NCBI RefSeq assembly: GCF_014651695.1
Contig: NZ_BMXJ01000001.1
Location: 102,845 to 166,844 of the forward strand
From: Nocardiopsis terrae
Lineage (GTDB): Bacteria > Actinomycetota > Actinomycetes > Streptosporangiales > Streptosporangiaceae
Direction of reading: 5' to 3'
DNA: 64,000 nucleotides
In this document: in pieces, positions 44,555-52,600 of the stretch
Layout of the letters: each line of letters begins with the position of its first letter
Position numbering within the stretch: the first letter of the stretch is position 1
Made by a program: the position numbers and the translations under genes
The notes under the pieces: model-generated
The model's database searches: none
Seen by the model: only the letters and a program-made list of their open reading frames with translations
What the model was told of the DNA's origin: nothing

Positions 44555-45658
44555 TCACCGCGCCGGGGACCGGTCACCGCCCTCAAGGCTGACGCCCACC
44601 ATGACCGGTTCGTTGACCAGGCGCACGCCGAAGGCCTCCTCGACGCCGGCACGCACCTCGCGGGCCAGGTCCAGCAGGTCAGCGGTACTGGCACCACCGG
44701 GGTTGGTCAGGGCGAGCGTGTGCTTGCCGGAGATCCGCGCGGGACCGGCCCCGTAACCCTTGGCGAAACCGGCCCGGTCGATCAGCCAGGCCGCGGACAG
44801 CTTCACGTTGCCTTCGGGGTCGGGGTGCCCGGGAACCTCGGCGTCGGCCCCCAGGCGCGCGGCGGCGCGCTCGCGGAAGGCCGCGTACTCCTCCGGCGCC
44901 AGGACCGGGTTGGTGAAGAAGGAACCGGCGCTGCGGGTGTCGGGGTCGGCCGGGTCCAGGACCATGCCCTTGCCCCGGCGCAGTCCCAGGACGACCTCCC
45001 GCGCCCGGGCCAGCGGGACCCGCTCCCCCGCTGCCGCACCCATGGTGCGGGCGACCTCGGCGTAGCGGACCGGGCGGCTCAGACCGCCCCTGCGGAGCTC
45101 GAAGACGACCTCGCACACCACGTACCGGTCGTGCCCCTTGAAGACGCTGTCCCGGTAGGTGAACCCGCAGTCGGCGTTGGACATCGTGACCAGCTCACCG
45201 GTGGTGCGGTCCAGGGCCAACACCTCCCGGACGGTCTGGCTGACGTCCTGACCGTAGGCGCCGACGTTCTGGATGGGGGTGGATCCCACCCGGCCGGGGA
45301 TACCGGAGAGGAACTCGATGCCGTTGAGGCCCTCCTCGACGGCCCGGCCGACCAGGGGGTCCCACTCCACGCCCGCGTCCGCCCGCAGCAGGACGACCTC
45401 CTCGCCGGTCTCCGGGTCGGTCCCGGCCCCGGTCAGCGTGACGCCCTGGGAGGCCACCAGGACCACGGTGCCGGGGAACCCGTCGTCGGCCACCACCAGG
45501 TTGCTGCCGCCGCCGAGCACGAGCACGCGCTCACCGTCCCGGTCGGCCCCGGTGACGAGCCGGACCAGCTCGTCGGTGCTGTCAGCGGTGTGAAAGGCCT
45601 TGGCGGGGCCGCCCAGGCCGAGTGTGGTGTGGTCGGCGAGCATCGTGGACACGGGCAT
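44555..45658 (-). CDS. murB: UDP-N-acetylenolpyruvoylglucosamine reductase
   Basis: This 367-residue flavoenzyme reduces UDP-GlcNAc-enolpyruvate to UDP-MurNAc. It has VLVLGGGSNLVVADDGF (FAD site), IPGRVGSTPIQNVGAYGQDV, the catalytic Ser in SAGSFFTNPV and SAAWLIDRAGF. A GTG two codons after the ATG has better AGAGG spacing and may be the true start. It is transcribed downstream of the HadA/HadB pair. Confidence 0.95.
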   Translation of the reverse strand: MPVSTMLADHTTLGLGGPAKAFHTADSTDELVRLVTGADRDGERVLVLGGGSNLVVADDGFPGTVVLVASQGVTLTGAGTDPETGEEVVLLRADAGVEWDPLVGRAVEEGLNGIEFLSGIPGRVGSTPIQNVGAYGQDVSQTVREVLALDRTTGELVTMSNADCGFTYRDSVFKGHDRYVVCEVVFELRRGGLSRPVRYAEVARTMGAAAGERVPLARAREVVLGLRRGKGMVLDPADPDTRSAGSFFTNPVLAPEEYAAFRERAAARLGADAEVPGHPDPEGNVKLSAAWLIDRAGFAKGYGAGPARISGKHTLALTNPGGASTADLLDLAREVRAGVEEAFGVRLVNEPVMVGVSLEGGDRSPAR

Positions 45659-45695
45659 ACCTCTGGTGAAGGGAACGGACGCGGGCGCGGGGCGG

Positions 45696-46121
45696 CTAGG
45701 GCAGACGGACGACGGCGGAGGCCTTGGCGAGGACCTTGGCGCCGCCGGAGCGGGCGGTCAGCAGCACAGTGACGGTGCCGTCCTCGTTCTTGGCCTTGAC
45801 CTTGCCGGCCACGGTGATCTCGGCACCGTCATCGTCGTCGGGCACCACCACCGGGGCGGAGAAGCGCACCGAGTAGTCGACGAGGCTGCCGGGGTCGCCG
45901 GTCCAGTCGGTGATGACCCGCCCGGCCTCGGCCATGGTGAACATGCCGTGCGCGATCACGTCGGGCAGGCCGACGGACTTGGCGAAGCGCTCGTTCCAGT
46001 GGATGGGGTTGAAGTCACCCGAGGCACCCGCGTAGCGCACCAGGTCCAGGCGGGTGACCGGGAAGGTCCGCTCGGGGATCTGGGTTCCGACCTCGACGTC
46101 GGCGTGGCTGATCCTGCTCAT
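45696..46121 (-). CDS. MaoC-like (R)-3-hydroxyacyl dehydratase, HadB-like
   Basis: This 141-residue hot-dog-fold protein has the hydratase motif DFNPIHWNERFA followed by VGLPDVIAHGMFTMA, with catalytic Asp and His. It likely works with the adjacent HadA-like protein as a heterodimer, dehydrating 3-hydroxyacyl-ACP. It lies 16 bp after the HadA gene. Confidence 0.85.
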   Translation of the reverse strand: MSRISHADVEVGTQIPERTFPVTRLDLVRYAGASGDFNPIHWNERFAKSVGLPDVIAHGMFTMAEAGRVITDWTGDPGSLVDYSVRFSAPVVVPDDDDGAEITVAGKVKAKNEDGTVTVLLTARSGGAKVLAKASAVVRLP

Positions 46122-46137
46122 CTTTCTTCCCCGCTTC

Positions 46138-46581
46138 CTAGGAACCCCGGACGACGAGCATCATGCCCGCCGTCACCACGTGCTCGCCGTCGGCCGCCTC
46201 CGCCACCGTCTCCAGGGTGAGCAGTTCGTTGCCGCCCAGCGCCTTGATTCCGGTGATGCGGGTGAGGGTGGTCAGGACGTCGCCCGCGCGGAGCGGGCGG
46301 CTGTAGTGGAAGCTCTGGTCGCCGTGGACCACCCGGGAGAAGTCCACCCCCAGGTCGGGGTCGGCGACGGCCAGGGCCGACCCGGCCATCCCGAGGATCA
46401 CCGGGAAGGTGGGCGGGGCGATGACGTCGGGGTACCCCATGGCCTTGGCCGAGGCCCGGTCCAGGTAGACCGGGTTGAGGTCGTTGATCGCCTCGGCGAA
46501 CTCGCGGATCTTGCCGCGGGTCACCTCGTAGGCCTCGGGGGCGGGGTACTCCCGGCCGAGGTAGTCAGGGTTGATCGCCAC
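46138..46581 (-). CDS. MaoC-like dehydratase, HadA-like
   Basis: A 147-residue protein starts (M)AINPDYLGREYPAPEAYEV and has DLNPVYLDRASAKAMGYPDV plus APPTFPV, the N-terminal half-type of the FAS1-like dehydratase fold. It lacks the full D-x4-H hydratase motif, as HadA does, and so needs the HadB partner. GTG at 46581 follows AGGAGAGG. The rpmG-hadA-hadB order matches mycobacteria. Confidence 0.82.
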   Translation of the reverse strand: MAINPDYLGREYPAPEAYEVTRGKIREFAEAINDLNPVYLDRASAKAMGYPDVIAPPTFPVILGMAGSALAVADPDLGVDFSRVVHGDQSFHYSRPLRAGDVLTTLTRITGIKALGGNELLTLETVAEAADGEHVVTAGMMLVVRGS

Positions 46582-46629
46582 GCTCTGCCTCTCCTGGTGC
46601 ACTGTGCGGCCGCACGGGGCCAGCCATAA

Positions 46630-46662
46630 CAAAAGCCCGGTGAGCGATGGGCTCACCGGGCT
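46630..46662 (-). terminator. Intrinsic terminator after rpmG
   Basis: AGCCCGGTGAGC and GCTCACCGGGCT form a 12-bp stem with 5-nt loop, followed on the minus strand by TTTTGTTATG, a classic terminator. It ends the tRNA-Thr/tRNA-Met/rpmG unit before the HadA gene. Confidence 0.85.
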
Positions 46663-46717
46663 GGAGTCTACGAGAAACCGACCGCTCCCCGCCTGGGGCG
46701 AACGGACCTTCGAGAAC

Positions 46718-46882
46718 CTAGCGGGTCTCGCGGTGGTCGTTGTGCTTGCGGCAGTTCGGGCAGAACTTCTTGATCGTGAGACGGTCGGGGGTGTTCCGAC
46801 GGTTCTTGCGCGTGATGTAGTTCCGGTGATTGCACTCCTGGCAGGCCAGGGTGATCTTCGGCCTCACGTCTGTGGCAGCCAC
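46718..46882 (-). CDS. rpmG: 50S ribosomal protein L33 (zinc-binding form)
   Basis: This 54-residue protein translates as (M)[19 protein letters not shown] followed by [15 protein letters not shown].... It has two CxxC pairs (CQEC, CPNC), the zinc-binding C+ form. The start is a GTG at 46882. It lies downstream of tRNA-Met. Confidence 0.95.
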   Translation of the reverse strand: MAATDVRPKITLACQECNHRNYITRKNRRNTPDRLTIKKFCPNCRKHNDHRETR

Positions 46883-46983
46883 TTCGGAGTGCCTTTCTCG
46901 CTGGAGACATTACCTAGGCGCAGTTGAACACTGCTGAAGACCCGCGACGACCCCTGAGTTCTCTGCCTCAGGGGTCAGCGGGT

Positions 46984-47059
46984 TGGTAGCGGGGGCCGGA
47001 CTTGAACCGACGACACAGCGATTATGAGCCGCTTGCTCTACCGACTGAGCTACCCCGCC
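46984..47059 (-). tRNA. tRNA-Met (CAT anticodon, elongator)
   Basis: The cloverleaf runs GGCGGGG-TA-GCTCAGTCGGTAGAGC, anticodon loop CTCATAA (CAT), T-arm GTCGG-TTCAAGT-CCGGC and an encoded CCA (46984-46986). The D-arm lacks initiator features, so it is an elongator or Ile2-type CAT tRNA; Met is preferred. Confidence 0.9.
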
Positions 47060-47160
47060 CCGGATCGGACGGGAGTCGATCCAGTTCGGAACACTCCCGG
47101 CCCAGGCCGGTGACGTTCCACCGGCCACCCACCTGAGTGGACCGGAACCTCATCAAGTGG

Positions 47161-47236
47161 TGGAGCCCCTTTACGGAATCGAACCGTAGACCTTCTCCTT
47201 ACCATGGAGACGCTCTGCCGACTGAGCTAAAGGGGC
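47161..47236 (-). tRNA. tRNA-Thr (GGT anticodon)
   Basis: The cloverleaf runs GCCCCTT-TA-GCTCAGTCGGCAGAGC, anticodon stem TCTCC/GGAGA with loop ATGGTAA (GGT), T-arm ACGGTTCGATTCCGT and an encoded CCA at 47161-47163. It precedes tRNA-Met and rpmG, as in other actinobacteria. The spacer to 47516 holds no gene. Confidence 0.95.
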
Positions 47237-47516
47237 GCGCTGTGGGGCTTTCTCTCGTCCGCCCCGGGGGCGTTGCCCCCTTGCGCTGGTCATGACTATA
47301 CAGGGATCTGGGGGTGGTCTGCCAAATCGAATACCCGAGGCCGCCCCGGCCGCCCCGCCCCGGTGCCCCGCGACCCCGCCGCCGAAGCACGAAAGACCAG
47401 TTCAGAGCAGCTTCCCCAGATGCGGAGAGCTTCCCGGGAAGAGCCCGGAAAGAGGCCGAATGTGACGCCGTGCACCCCCGCGGAAACCACTGTGCGCCCT
47501 CTGGGGGCCACCGGGC

Positions 47517-49622
47517 TCACGAAGCGCCCTCGGCAAGCCAGACGTTGGACATCGCGTCGCGGTTGATCGTGCGGATGTCGGCGGGCAGGCCCAGCCGGCG
47601 CAGGGCGTCGGACAGCCTGGTGTCGTGGGTGAACACGATGAGCTGCCGGTGCCGCCCCACCTCCGCCAGTACCGAGGCCAACCCCTCGACCGTCTCCGTG
47701 TCCATCGCCTGGACCGGATCGTCGAGCAGCAGGAAACCGAACGGGTTGCCCTCCACCAGCGTGCGCGGCAGGCAGATGGACAGCGCCAGGGCCTGGAACT
47801 CGCCCTGGCTGAGCAGCCCCGGCGCGCTCGTCTGGTCGGCCACACCGTCCACGGCCACGTCCACCTCGACCCGTCGGCGGGCGCCGCGACCGATCAGCCG
47901 CATGCCCTGGAGGTCGATGTGGCGTTCCTGGCGCAGCCGGAACCACACCTGCTCGGCCTGGTTGGCCACCGGCCCCAACCGCTCCGCCCGCACCCCGCGG
48001 GCGTAGTCGGCCAGCCAGTTCAGCGCCGCCTCGGCGGCGCCCAGGGCCTCGCTGGCGGCCACCGCCTCCCGGGCCTCCTCCAACCAGCCGGAGAGGCGGT
48101 CTGCGAGGTCGGCCCAGCCGCCCGTGGGGTCCTCCAGCCGTTCGGCGGCGTCCCGCCGCGCGCTGACCGCCGCGGCCCGGAGCCTGCGGCCCACCGTCTC
48201 GATGTGCTCGGCGAGCTCCCCGAGGTCGTCGATGTCCGAGCCCGACTCCCAGAGCGCCCACACCTGGCCGAGCTCGCTGTCCGGCGGCAGCCACCCCGGC
48301 GTGGGCGAGAGCAGGAAACGTGCCTGGTCCCGGGCTGCCTCGGCCCGCTCGTAGGCGGAGGAGGCGCTGGCCGCCTGGGGGCGCAGGGCGCGCAGCTGCG
48401 CGTTGGCCCGGCGCACCCAGTCGGGGCCCAGCGCCCCGGTGGCGGAGCAGGTGGGGCAGGTGGTCTCGGTGGGATGGCGTTTGTGGTGTTCCAGGGCCTG
48501 TTCCAGGAGCTGGACCACGCCGTGCGCGTGGTCGCCCTTGGTTCCGGCGGCCATCGCCAGCTCCATGGCGGCGCCGCGCAGCTCGTTGACGACGTCGCTG
48601 ATGAGCGCGCGTTCGGGCACAGAGAGGCGGCGCAGGCGGCGCAGGACCACGTGCAGGGCCGGGTCGCTGGGTCCGTCGTCGGCAGCGAGGCGGCGCAGGG
48701 CCTCCAGGTCCGTGCTGGGCGCGGAGAGGAGCTGGACGGCCTGGACGGCCCGGGGGTCGTCGGAGGTGCCGAGCGCCTCCAGGAGGGGGCGCACCTCCCT
48801 GGAGGGTCGGTCACGCCGCCGGACCAGGCCGTCGCAGACCTTGGCCAGGCGGCGCTCGGCCTCGGCCAGCCCGGTGAGCCCGAGCAGGGCGGTGAGGGTG
48901 TCGTAGAGCTCGGCGGCGCGGCCGGTCACGGTGCGGCCGAGCTCGTCGTAGGACAGGAAGGGCCGGTAGCGGACGAGGTTCTCGCCCCAGTCGAGGGTGC
49001 GCAGCGGGGAGATCTCACCGTCGGGGTGGACCACCTCGCCGCGCGCCGAGCGCACGCTCTCCCCCGTCCAGCGGCGGCTGATCCGGGTGGGTCCGCTGTC
49101 GCCGGCGATGTGGATGTCGACGGTCGCCTCGGTGCGCTCGTCGTAGTGCAGGTTGCGCCAGCCGTCGCGCCAGCCGGTGGGCATGGCGTCCCAGCGGGGG
49201 TTGCGTCCGGTCAGCGCCGCCTCCGCGGCTTCGGCGAAACTGGACTTGCCGGAGCCGTTGCGGCCGACGATCACGGTCAGTCCGGGCCCCGGGGGGAAGG
49301 TGAGTTCCGCGGGACGCCCGATACCGCGGAAGCCCTGGACGCGGATACCGGTGAGGTAGGCCCGGCGCACCCGCCCGGGCGGCGGCCCCGAGGGCCCGGC
49401 CGGCACCGTCTCGGGTATGTGCTCGCCGCGCAGGAGGGCCTCCAGCGCGTCCTCGCCCCAGAGCGCCGCGTTGACCCAGGCCCTGGCCCGGGACGGCATC
49501 CCCGAGCGCGCCAGGGCTTCCAGGAGGGCCGTCGCGGTGGGGTCGTCGGTCTGGGGTGCGGCCCCGTGGCCGTCCCGTCCTGCGTGCGTGTCCGCCTCGG
49601 GTATCCGAGTCACCTTCGCCAC
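47517..49622 (-). CDS. Zinc-hook SMC/Rad50-like ATPase downstream of jetC
   Basis: About 701 residues if it starts at the GTG at 49622 (VAKVTRIPEAD), which follows GGAG; a TTG at 49694 would give 725. Walker A GRNGSGKS is at about 120-127. A CPTC hook (about 389-392) sits mid-protein among helical segments. The C-terminal ABC motifs are LLSQGEFQALAL (signature), FLLLDDPVQAMD (Walker B) and VFTHD (H-loop). Such short, CxxC-bearing ABC ATPases act in DNA repair or defence; the exact family is not recognised. It occupies the place where a JetD nuclease would be expected, 75 bp after jetC on the same strand, but has no Toprim or nuclease motif. Confidence 0.7.
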   Translation of the reverse strand: MAKVTRIPEADTHAGRDGHGAAPQTDDPTATALLEALARSGMPSRARAWVNAALWGEDALEALLRGEHIPETVPAGPSGPPPGRVRRAYLTGIRVQGFRGIGRPAELTFPPGPGLTVIVGRNGSGKSSFAEAAEAALTGRNPRWDAMPTGWRDGWRNLHYDERTEATVDIHIAGDSGPTRISRRWTGESVRSARGEVVHPDGEISPLRTLDWGENLVRYRPFLSYDELGRTVTGRAAELYDTLTALLGLTGLAEAERRLAKVCDGLVRRRDRPSREVRPLLEALGTSDDPRAVQAVQLLSAPSTDLEALRRLAADDGPSDPALHVVLRRLRRLSVPERALISDVVNELRGAAMELAMAAGTKGDHAHGVVQLLEQALEHHKRHPTETTCPTCSATGALGPDWVRRANAQLRALRPQAASASSAYERAEAARDQARFLLSPTPGWLPPDSELGQVWALWESGSDIDDLGELAEHIETVGRRLRAAAVSARRDAAERLEDPTGGWADLADRLSGWLEEAREAVAASEALGAAEAALNWLADYARGVRAERLGPVANQAEQVWFRLRQERHIDLQGMRLIGRGARRRVEVDVAVDGVADQTSAPGLLSQGEFQALALSICLPRTLVEGNPFGFLLLDDPVQAMDTETVEGLASVLAEVGRHRQLIVFTHDTRLSDALRRLGLPADIRTINRDAMSNVWLAEGAS

Positions 49623-49697
49623 CCCGCTCCGTTCTCGAACCTGCACCAGCAGAGTAGGACAGGACGGGATGAAGTGCGCTGGTGATGCGCACAACTC

Positions 49698-52600
49698 CTA
49701 CACCCCGACGAGCCTCCTCCGACTACCGTCCCAGGTGAAGTGCAGCGTCGCGATCCCCGGGACGTTGGGGTCGCGCAGGCACTCGTAGATGTTCAGGCTC
49801 GGCACGCTCGCGAAGCAGCCCCAGACGCGTTCGGACGTGAGGACGAAGTCCAGGTCCAGTTCGACCAGCAGGCCGAGCAGGCGCCCGTGGGTGGGTTCGT
49901 CGACCTTGGCGAAGGCGTCGTCCAACAGGATGAGGCGCGGCGCCCACGGCGCCCGCACCGCCAGGGCGTCGAACTGCGCGGCGGCCGCGGCGAACAGCAC
50001 CAGGTAGGCGACCACGCGCTGCTCGCCCTGGCTGAGGGCGGTGCGGTGGCCCAGCCGGCGCTCGTCCCCGGCGGAGTCGGTGACGTAGACGGTGAAGGTG
50101 AACCAGGAGCGGTAGTCGAGGGCGGCGCGCAGCTGGGCCCCGCCGGTGGCGGTCGGGTCCAGTCGGCGGATCGCCTCGATGCAGCGGCGCAGGGCGTCGC
50201 GCAGCCGGGTGGTCTGGACGCGGGTGCGCTCCTCGGCCGGGGTGGCCAGCAGCGGGACGACCGCCTCGATGTCGGCCCCGGCGTCGGGCGCCAGGCTCCA
50301 GTCCAGGCGCACCCCGAGCCCCGCGGACGTGGTGACGTCCTTGAGGACGTCGTTCATGGTCGCGATGAGGGCGCGGGCCTCGTCGATCTGGCGGGAGAGG
50401 TGGCCGGCGAGCTCACCGAGCAGGTGGCGCTCGAAGGCCTCCTCCTCGGCGAGGGCGACGGTCTCCTCGGCGCGGACGACGGCCCCGGCGACGCGCTCGG
50501 CGTAGGCGGTGACGTCGTGGGCCCCGTCCTCGTCGTGGACGGTGAGGCGTTTGACGCCGCGCGGCTCGGTGAGTTCGGTGCGGGTCTGGGACAGGCCCAC
50601 GGAGGCGAGGAGGCGGTGCAGCTCCTCGCGGCTGCCGAGGATGGCGCTGTCGTCGACCTCGTCGACGTCCCCCTGCGCCGCCAGGCCCTCCTCCAGCTGG
50701 CCGGCGAAGGAGGCCAGGAGGGTCAGGCGCTCGTCAGGACCGGACGCCTCGGCCTCCGTCCTCCCGTTGACGGCCTCCAGGTAGCGGGCCAGGGGCGCGT
50801 CCTGCGCGGCGCAGTCCTGCAGACCGGCGGCGCGGAGCAGGACGGCGTCGGGGACGGTGTCCTCGGCCCCGGTGACGGCCTTGCTGCCGGGGTCGCCGAC
50901 GGTGGTGACGGAGGAGACCAGGGTCCGCCCCGCGGCCAGGGCACGGCGGACCTGTTCGGCGCGTTCGGCGGTGGCGGCGTCGAGGCGGGCCTCGGCGCTG
51001 ACGCGTTCGTCCCGGGCGCGCTGTGCCTCGCGTTCGAGCCCGGGAAGGCGCTCGGCGGCCTCCTGGGCGCGGGCCCGCACCTGTTCGCGGGCGGCGTCGA
51101 TCTGCTCGGCCGCCACCCCCCGGGCGCGGTCGCCGAGCTCGAACTGGCGGCGCACGGTGATCATGTCGTCGATCGCCGCGGCACGGGCGTCCTCGGCCAG
51201 GACGCGGGCGGCCCGGGTCCGGGACCAGGCGGCCACGTGGCGTTCGTGGTCGGCGAGCACCCAGGCCAGGACTTCGAGGTCGCGCAGGCCCGAGGCGATG
51301 AGGACCCGCAGGTGGTCCAGTGCGCGCAGGGCGCTGTCGAGTCCGGCCCGTGTGGTGGGCAGGCCCTCGTCACCGGCCGCCTCCGCCAGGCGGGAGCGAA
51401 TGTCGAGGAGTTCGGTGCGCGCGGCCCCGGCGGCCTCCTGGGCGGTCTCGTGCGCGCGCCGGGCCGCGGCCACGTCGTCCCGGGCGACGTCGAGGGCGGC
51501 CCAGGCCCGGACGAGCGGAGCGGAGTCGGGCAGGGAGCGGGAGACGTCGAGCAGCTCGGCGTAGGAGTGTTCGACCGCCCAGCGGCGCTCGCCCGCCTCG
51601 GCCAGGAGCGCCTCGGCGATGGCCATCCGGCGGTCGGTGTTGGCGGCCTGGCGGTCGCGGGCGCGTTTGCGGGCGGCCTCGCCGATGAACTCGGGTTCGT
51701 TCTTGTGGTGGGCTCCGGAGGCCACGCCCAGCCGCCAGCCGCCGGAGAGCGACATCGAGCTGACGGTGGCCACGGAGCTGTCCCGGCGGTGCTTGGCCTC
51801 GGTGTCGTCAGTGCCGGCGGGCGTCTGGGAGTCCTCGGAGTGCAGGGCGACGGAGGCCAGGAGTGCGCGCAGGTTGTCGTGGTGCACACTGCGGTCGGGG
51901 GCCGGCACGGGGACGAGGACGTCGAGGAGGGTGCGGCCCTTGGCCGTGCGGGCCGGGGTGACGATGAGGTCGCGGCTGCCGGGGTCGTGGAGGCTGCCGT
52001 CGGCGCGGACCCACCCGGCGAGCAGGCCGCTGGCCTCCAGTGCCGCCTCCAGTCCGGCCTGTTCGCGGAGGCTGAGCCCGTCGGCGAAGTCGACGGCCAG
52101 GTGGAAGGGGACGCCGTCCTCCTCCGGGCGCGGGTAGGTGGCCCATGCGGGGCGCTCGGGTGCGCTGTCGGCGTTCCGGGCCCGGCGGGCGGCGAGGTCC
52201 GCGAGTTCGTCGGAGAGCTGGCCCTCCTCGTTGACGGCGACGTCGCGCCGGGCGCGCAGCTCCTCCAGGAGCGGGTCGACGGCGGTGTGGGCGAGACGGG
52301 CGACGGTGGCCGGAACCCCGGGGTCCAGGACACGCAGGGAGTCGGTGATGGGCAGTTCGACGCTGCCCTCCAGTTCGTGGATGGTCTCACCGAGGGCGTG
52401 GGCGTGGTTGGAGTCGCGCAGGCCGGCCGCCCAGGAGCGGACCCCGTCGGCGTAGGCGGTGCTTTCGGCGCGCAGGTCGTCGATGGCCTCCTGCTCACGG
52501 GTGTGGGCGCGCTCCAGGACGGCCTCGGCGCTCTCGGCCTCGCTGGTCAGGGCGACCAGACGGCGGTCCGCGGCCGCCTCGGCGGTGGTGAGGCCGGTCA

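Noticed and set aside
46668..46910. An 80-codon open frame overlapping rpmG in another frame
   Set aside because: The rpmG frame with two CxxC pairs is clearly the real gene; the longer frame is a shadow.
47237..47516. Integrase or attachment site next to tRNA-Thr
   Set aside because: No integrase gene and no direct repeat of the tRNA 3' end were found in the block.
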